DNA from: an uncultured Pseudogracilibacillus sp.
GTDB taxonomy: Bacteria > Bacillota > Bacilli > Bacillales > Amphibacillaceae
DNA length: 9,768 bases
Reading direction: 5' to 3'
Assembly: GCA_937960785.1 (NCBI GenBank)
Contig: CALGOZ010000050.1
Coordinates: forward strand, 1-9,768
In this document: positions 6,591-9,768 of the stretch, piece after piece
How the letters are laid out: the number at the start of each line of letters is the position of its first letter
How positions within the stretch are numbered: the first letter of the stretch is position 1
Program-made: the position numbers and the translations under genes
The notes under the pieces: model-generated
The model's database searches: none
The model's input: only the letters and a program-made list of their open reading frames with translations
Told to the model about the DNA's origin: nothing

Positions 6591-6605
6591 ATGTAAGCGA
6601 ATACA
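6591..6605. promoter_or_regulatory. Candidate CcpA-binding cre site
   Basis: ATGTAAGCGAATACA fits every fixed position of the degenerate cre consensus WTGNAANCGNWNNCW. It lies about 20-30 bases downstream of the predicted start, a position where CcpA would block transcription when glucose is plentiful. Iron alcohol dehydrogenases are plausible catabolite-controlled genes. The match is by eye to a permissive consensus. Confidence 0.45.
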
Positions 6606-6622
6606 ACAGAAAGGGTGGCACA

Positions 6623-7327
6623 ATGCCAGTTTCTACATTTTCTTTTCCAAATAAAAGTTTCACAGGTTGGGGAGCGAAAAATAAATTAGTAGAGGTAGTA
6701 GATTTTTATAAAGCGGAAAATATATTATGTATTACAGATAATGTGTTAGTGGAATTAGGTATAGTCGAGGGGGCGCTTCAAGGAGTGCAAGAAGGCAGAA
6801 GACATATCGCTTTTTATACGGATTTTGAGATGGAGCCTTCGTTAAACTGTGCACAAAAGCTTGTCGACTATATGAAAGAGCATAACTTCGATCTTGTTTT
6901 AGAAATTGGCGGTGGTAGTACACTCGATTTAGCAAAACTAGCGGCAGTGTTAGCAGTACACGAAGGAGACGTGAAAGACTATCTAAATCTAACTGGTTCT
7001 AAGAAAATCAAAAAGCGCGGACTTCCGACTGTATTAATGCCTACGACAGCTGGAACCGGCTCAGAGGTTACAGATATTTCAGTTTTATCTTTACCGTCGA
7101 CAAAAGATGTCATCACCCACGAATATTTACTTGCTGACGTAGCGATTGTCGATCCAGCTTTAACGGTATCAGTTCCTCCGAAAGTTACTGCAACTATAGG
7201 AGTCGATGCGTTAACTCATGCGATTGAAGCCTACGTGTCAGTACAAGCGAATGATTTAACAGATGCCTTAGCATTAAGGGCTGTTGAGTTAATTACAGCT
7301 TCCTTAGAGCAAGCTTTCGTAAATTGA
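6623..7327 (+). pseudogene. Iron-dependent alcohol dehydrogenase, 5' fragment (C-terminal ~40% missing)
   Basis: The first 234 residues are a clear group III Fe-dependent alcohol dehydrogenase, a family usually 380-400 residues long. Visible are the NAD-binding loop EIGGGSTLDLAK (94-105), the family signature TTAGTGSEVT (141-150), and the first two metal ligands D195 and H199 in GVDALTHAIEAY. The other two metal-ligand histidines, near 263 and 277 in the family (as in FucO), are absent because the frame ends after AFVN, where a glycine would normally follow. The helical iron domain is thus mostly lost and activity is very unlikely. There is no frameshift or stop inside the retained part, so the loss seems recent. 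The AAGGGTGG ribosome site, promoter and cre site are intact. Downstream sequence belongs to a different gene family. Confidence 0.9.
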
Positions 7328-7553
7328 TTACGTTCGGCAAATTTATTACGGTCGCAAGGTCACAATTCATACATGGGTCGACCGAATAGGTAATACGAGT
7401 TTTACATTGTATGAAGAGTTGTATCAAGATGGTAAGTTATGTGCAAAAGGAAAGGCAATATATGTCAACTATGATTTGAAAAAGGAACAATCGCTTCCAA
7501 TTCCTGACGATATTCGAAAAGAATTGAAAAAGCATATGCGGGAAAAAGTATAG
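7323..7553 (+). pseudogene. Acyl-CoA thioesterase (hotdog fold), 3' fragment without start
   Basis: An open frame of 76 residues ends at TAG 7551-7553. It begins directly after a stop in its own frame and has no start codon or ribosome site near its beginning. It reads YYGRKVTIHTWVDRIGNTSF (residues 8-27), then YEELYQDGKLCAKGKAIYV (30-48), ending PIPDDIRKELKKHM. This is the second half of a 4-hydroxybenzoyl-CoA thioesterase / YbgC-like hotdog protein (about 130-150 residues). The N-terminal half, which carries the catalytic aspartate region, is missing. The frame differs from that of the dehydrogenase fragment, with the junction at about 7322-7328. The retained part has no stops, so decay is recent. 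The assignment to this family rests on pattern recognition. Confidence 0.8.
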
Positions 7554-7609
7554 AAGTCTGCTTATTTTTATAGGAATCTTTTTTCTTTTAGGAGATATAG
7601 TTTTAAAAA

Positions 7610-7625
7610 GGAGGGAAGTTTGTTG
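7610..7625 (+). promoter_or_regulatory. Ribosome binding site and tandem TTG start codons
   Basis: GGAGG at 7610-7614 lies 5 bases before TTG 7620-7622 and 8 bases before TTG 7623-7625. The second has the better spacing. The next in-frame ATG (7683-7685) would remove most of the signal peptide, so a TTG start is required. Confidence 0.8.
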
Positions 7626-9578
7626 CAGAAAAAATTCATTCGTTTTTTATTAACGACTAGTGCTCTTATTCTTGCTTTTATTATGATTGCCTTTTCAAGT
7701 GTCTATGCTAGAGAAAATGAAGAAGTGACAATTTTATTTACTCATGACTTACATGATAATTTATATTCTTTTCCAGTAATGGTAGAGGGAGAAGCGGAAT
7801 ATGTTGGTGGGTATGCCCGACTATTTACAGCTATCGAAGAAGAAAGAAAAAAGCACGCTAATACCGTATTAGTCGATGCGGGTGATTATGCGATGGGGAC
7901 GCTCTTTCAAACGGTTTTCGCAACAGAGTCCCCTACATTACGATTAATGGGGACTTTTGGTTATGATGCAGTAACTTTCGGTAATCATGAGTTTGATTTT
8001 CGGGCAGACGGATTAGCGGATAGTTTACTTGCAGCTAAAGAAAGTGATGACCGAATACCAGATATTGTGATGGCTAATATGACATTTCCGACATTAGACG
8101 ATGGTTCGATGGATGAAGGCGTTAAGAAGTTAAAAGAAGCGACAGAAGCTTATGGAGTAAAGCCGTACAAAGTAATCGAACGAAACGGAATCTCGATTGG
8201 AATCTTTGGATTACTTGGGGAAGATGCAGCGTCGAATGCACCGATGTCTGGTGTTGAGTTCGAACCGATTATTGATACGGCGAAGGAAGTGGTGAAGCAG
8301 TTAAAAGACGAAGAAGAAGTCGACTTAATTATTGCCCTTTCTCACTCCGGCACCTCAGAAAGTAAAAAAACATCAGAAGATGAATTGCTTGCAGAAGCCG
8401 TGCCGGAGATCGATGTAATTGTCAGTGGACATTCCCACACCTTTTTAGAAAGCCCTATTGTTATTGGCAATACCGTAATCGGCTCAACCGGTGAATATGG
8501 AGAAAACTTAGGCGTACTAACATTAGAAAAAGGTAACGACCGCTGGGAGCTTGTCGACTACAAGTTAAAACGAATCGACAACTCGATTGAGGAAAATCGT
8601 ACAATCATCAAACAAATAGAAGTTTTCAAGCATAATGTGCAAAAGGAATATCTCGATTATTTTGATTTAGAATTTAACGAAGTGCTCGGAAGAATCCCTT
8701 ATCATATAACAGAATTTGAAACAATTTATGATCGTCACGAAGAAGATGCTTTAGGTAGTTTAATAGGGGATGCTTATTTATATACAGTACGTGAACACGA
8801 TGAAGAGGGTGCAGAGCCAGTGACAGCTGCAATCGTTCCGGTGGGTACTATTCGTAGTTCCCTTTATGAAGGTGAGATCACTGTATCCGACGTTTTTAAT
8901 GTCAGCTCTCTTGGAATCGGTAAAGATAAAATGTCCGGCTATCCCTTAGTTGAAGTATTTGTCACAGGTAAAGAGTTAAAAACAATCGCTGAAGTCGATG
9001 CCTCGGTCGCTCCGTTAATGCCAGCAGCACAATTGCACGTTGCTGGCTTGACGTATACGTTTAATCCCCATCGGCTCTTTTTTAATAAAGTAACCGATGT
9101 AAAAATTAGACACGATGATGGCTCGACGGAGGAAATCGTAGACGACAAGTTATATCGAGTCGTGGCAGGATTATATGCGGGCCAAATGTTGCCTGTTGTG
9201 AATGATCAATCGTTCGGACTTTTATCCGTTGAACCGAAGGACCGTGACGGTAATCCAATTACAGACTTTGAAGACCATATTTTATATATGAATGACGGCT
9301 CCGAAAGGGAAATAAAAGAATGGTACGCAATCGCAAATTACATCCGTTCTTTTCCGGAAGTTAATGGTCTGCCTCAAGTATCCGATGAGTATAAAGAGCC
9401 TCAAGGGAGAAAGGTCGTCGAAGCATCGCGAAGTATTCCAGCTTTATTAGAGAAACCAAATGGGATTGCTTACACTGTCTACGGATTGATTCTTGTTGGC
9501 CTTGTTGCGCTCCTGCTAGTGACTCGCTTCATTATACGGCGCGTCCGTCGACGTAGGGAACTAAAGCAAGCTTCTTAA
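7620..9578 (+). CDS. Membrane-anchored metallophosphoesterase / 5'-nucleotidase
   Basis: This 652-residue secreted enzyme resembles UshA/YfkN-type 5'-nucleotidases, which strip phosphate from extracellular nucleotides or cyclic nucleotides. A signal peptide spans about residues 1-30 (SVYA before R31). The metallophosphoesterase domain holds all expected metal ligands: D43 and H45 in THDLHDN, D89 in VDAGD, N122 and H123 in GNHE, H242 in LSHSG, and H271 and H273 in GHSH. The C-terminal nucleotidase domain begins near 355 and includes GTIRSSLYEGEITVSDVF (409-426). Residues about 616-637 form a membrane helix followed by the basic tail RRVRRRRELK. The enzyme should therefore be tethered to the outer membrane face without an LPXTG motif. 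Start is TTG at 7620 or 7623. No terminator lies between the fragments upstream and this gene. Exact substrate is not readable. Confidence 0.93.
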   Translation: MLQKKFIRFLLTTSALILAFIMIAFSSVYARENEEVTILFTHDLHDNLYSFPVMVEGEAEYVGGYARLFTAIEEERKKHANTVLVDAGDYAMGTLFQTVFATESPTLRLMGTFGYDAVTFGNHEFDFRADGLADSLLAAKESDDRIPDIVMANMTFPTLDDGSMDEGVKKLKEATEAYGVKPYKVIERNGISIGIFGLLGEDAASNAPMSGVEFEPIIDTAKEVVKQLKDEEEVDLIIALSHSGTSESKKTSEDELLAEAVPEIDVIVSGHSHTFLESPIVIGNTVIGSTGEYGENLGVLTLEKGNDRWELVDYKLKRIDNSIEENRTIIKQIEVFKHNVQKEYLDYFDLEFNEVLGRIPYHITEFETIYDRHEEDALGSLIGDAYLYTVREHDEEGAEPVTAAIVPVGTIRSSLYEGEITVSDVFNVSSLGIGKDKMSGYPLVEVFVTGKELKTIAEVDASVAPLMPAAQLHVAGLTYTFNPHRLFFNKVTDVKIRHDDGSTEEIVDDKLYRVVAGLYAGQMLPVVNDQSFGLLSVEPKDRDGNPITDFEDHILYMNDGSEREIKEWYAIANYIRSFPEVNGLPQVSDEYKEPQGRKVVEASRSIPALLEKPNGIAYTVYGLILVGLVALLLVTRFIIRRVRRRRELKQAS

Positions 9579-9599
9579 AACTAAATCAACCTTCATTTT

Positions 9600-9630
9600 G
9601 CTAGCTCTATTTTTAGGGCTAGCTTTTTTT
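9600..9630 (+). terminator. Rho-independent terminator of the nucleotidase gene
   Basis: A 9-bp stem, GCTAGCTCT (9600-9608) with AGGGCTAGC (9615-9623) including one T-G pair, closes a 6-nt loop. Seven T residues (9624-9630) follow. It starts 21 bases after the stop codon. Confidence 0.92.
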
Positions 9631-9655
9631 ATGAATAAATTTTTAAAAATGTACC

Positions 9656-9768
9656 TTTGCTGTATACGAAAACAAGACAAATTAAATTCTATTTACAGTA
9701 ATCCGCCTCACTGTAAATGAAATAAAAGTTCTGTATACAGTAGCCGGCCTTGCTGTAAACGGAATAAA
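9656..9768. repeat. Second tandem hairpin-repeat array, about 42-bp period, running off the right edge
   Basis: Two clear units align at 42-base spacing (9689-9730 and 9731-9768), agreeing at about 29 of 38 positions. Unit 1 has a perfect inverted repeat ATTTACAGT (9691-9699) / ACTGTAAAT (9710-9718). Unit 2 has TACAGTA (9736-9742) / TGCTGTA (9751-9757) with one T-G pair, plus an overlapping palindrome CTGTATACAG (9731-9740). A partial copy, GCTGTATACG (9659-9668), precedes them. The units are non-coding. Confidence 0.75.

Noticed and set aside
6623..7553. Dehydrogenase-thioesterase as a real fusion protein
   Set aside because: The two parts are in different frames and a TGA ends the first; no slippery sequence for frameshifting is evident at the junction.
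7524..7555. Promoter TTGAAA ... TATAGA before the nucleotidase gene
   Set aside because: The spacer is 19 bases, too long for a confident sigma-A promoter.

Overview
The window is AT-rich DNA from a low-GC Gram-positive bacterium, most likely a Bacillaceae member. The pointers are strong AGGAGG-type ribosome binding sites, a TTG start, sigma-A-like promoters, GNTR-free MarR/CcpA-style control signals, a Bacillus-type thiamine-pyrophosphate (TPP) riboswitch in front of tenA, and hairpin-plus-T-run terminators. The species cannot be read from the sequence.

Layout, left to right. Positions 1-345 hold a degenerate tandem array of hairpin-forming units with an exact 52-bp period, running off the left edge. 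A minus-strand terminator follows, then a two-gene minus-strand operon: a MarR-family regulator (3640-4089) whose stop overlaps the start of a 1065-residue RND/MMPL-type membrane transporter (446-3643). The transporter carries a very long extracytoplasmic glycine-heptad insert. After a gene-free stretch comes a single-gene thiamine-salvage unit on the minus strand: promoter, TPP riboswitch, terminator/antiterminator, then tenA (4520-5212) and its own terminator. Upstream of that lies a minus-strand gene for an unrecognised lipoprotein (5504-6259).

The right third is on the plus strand. A promoter and a candidate CcpA (cre) site lead into the first 234 codons of an iron-dependent alcohol dehydrogenase. 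That gene stops abruptly and is joined, out of frame, to the last 76 codons of a hotdog-fold acyl-CoA thioesterase. This looks like a deletion scar that removed the 3' part of one gene and the 5' part of the other. Only 66 bp later begins a membrane-anchored metallophosphoesterase/5'-nucleotidase (7620-9578), closed by a strong terminator. The right edge holds a second, different family of tandem hairpin repeats with a period of about 42 bp.

The genes do not form one pathway. The clearest functional units are the self-contained regulator/efflux operon, the TPP-controlled tenA, and the externalised nucleotidase. The most unusual items are the two hairpin-repeat arrays, the ADH/thioesterase junction, the period-7 glycine register in the transporter, and the layered structure of the tenA leader. 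I found no convincing new defence or mobile system.
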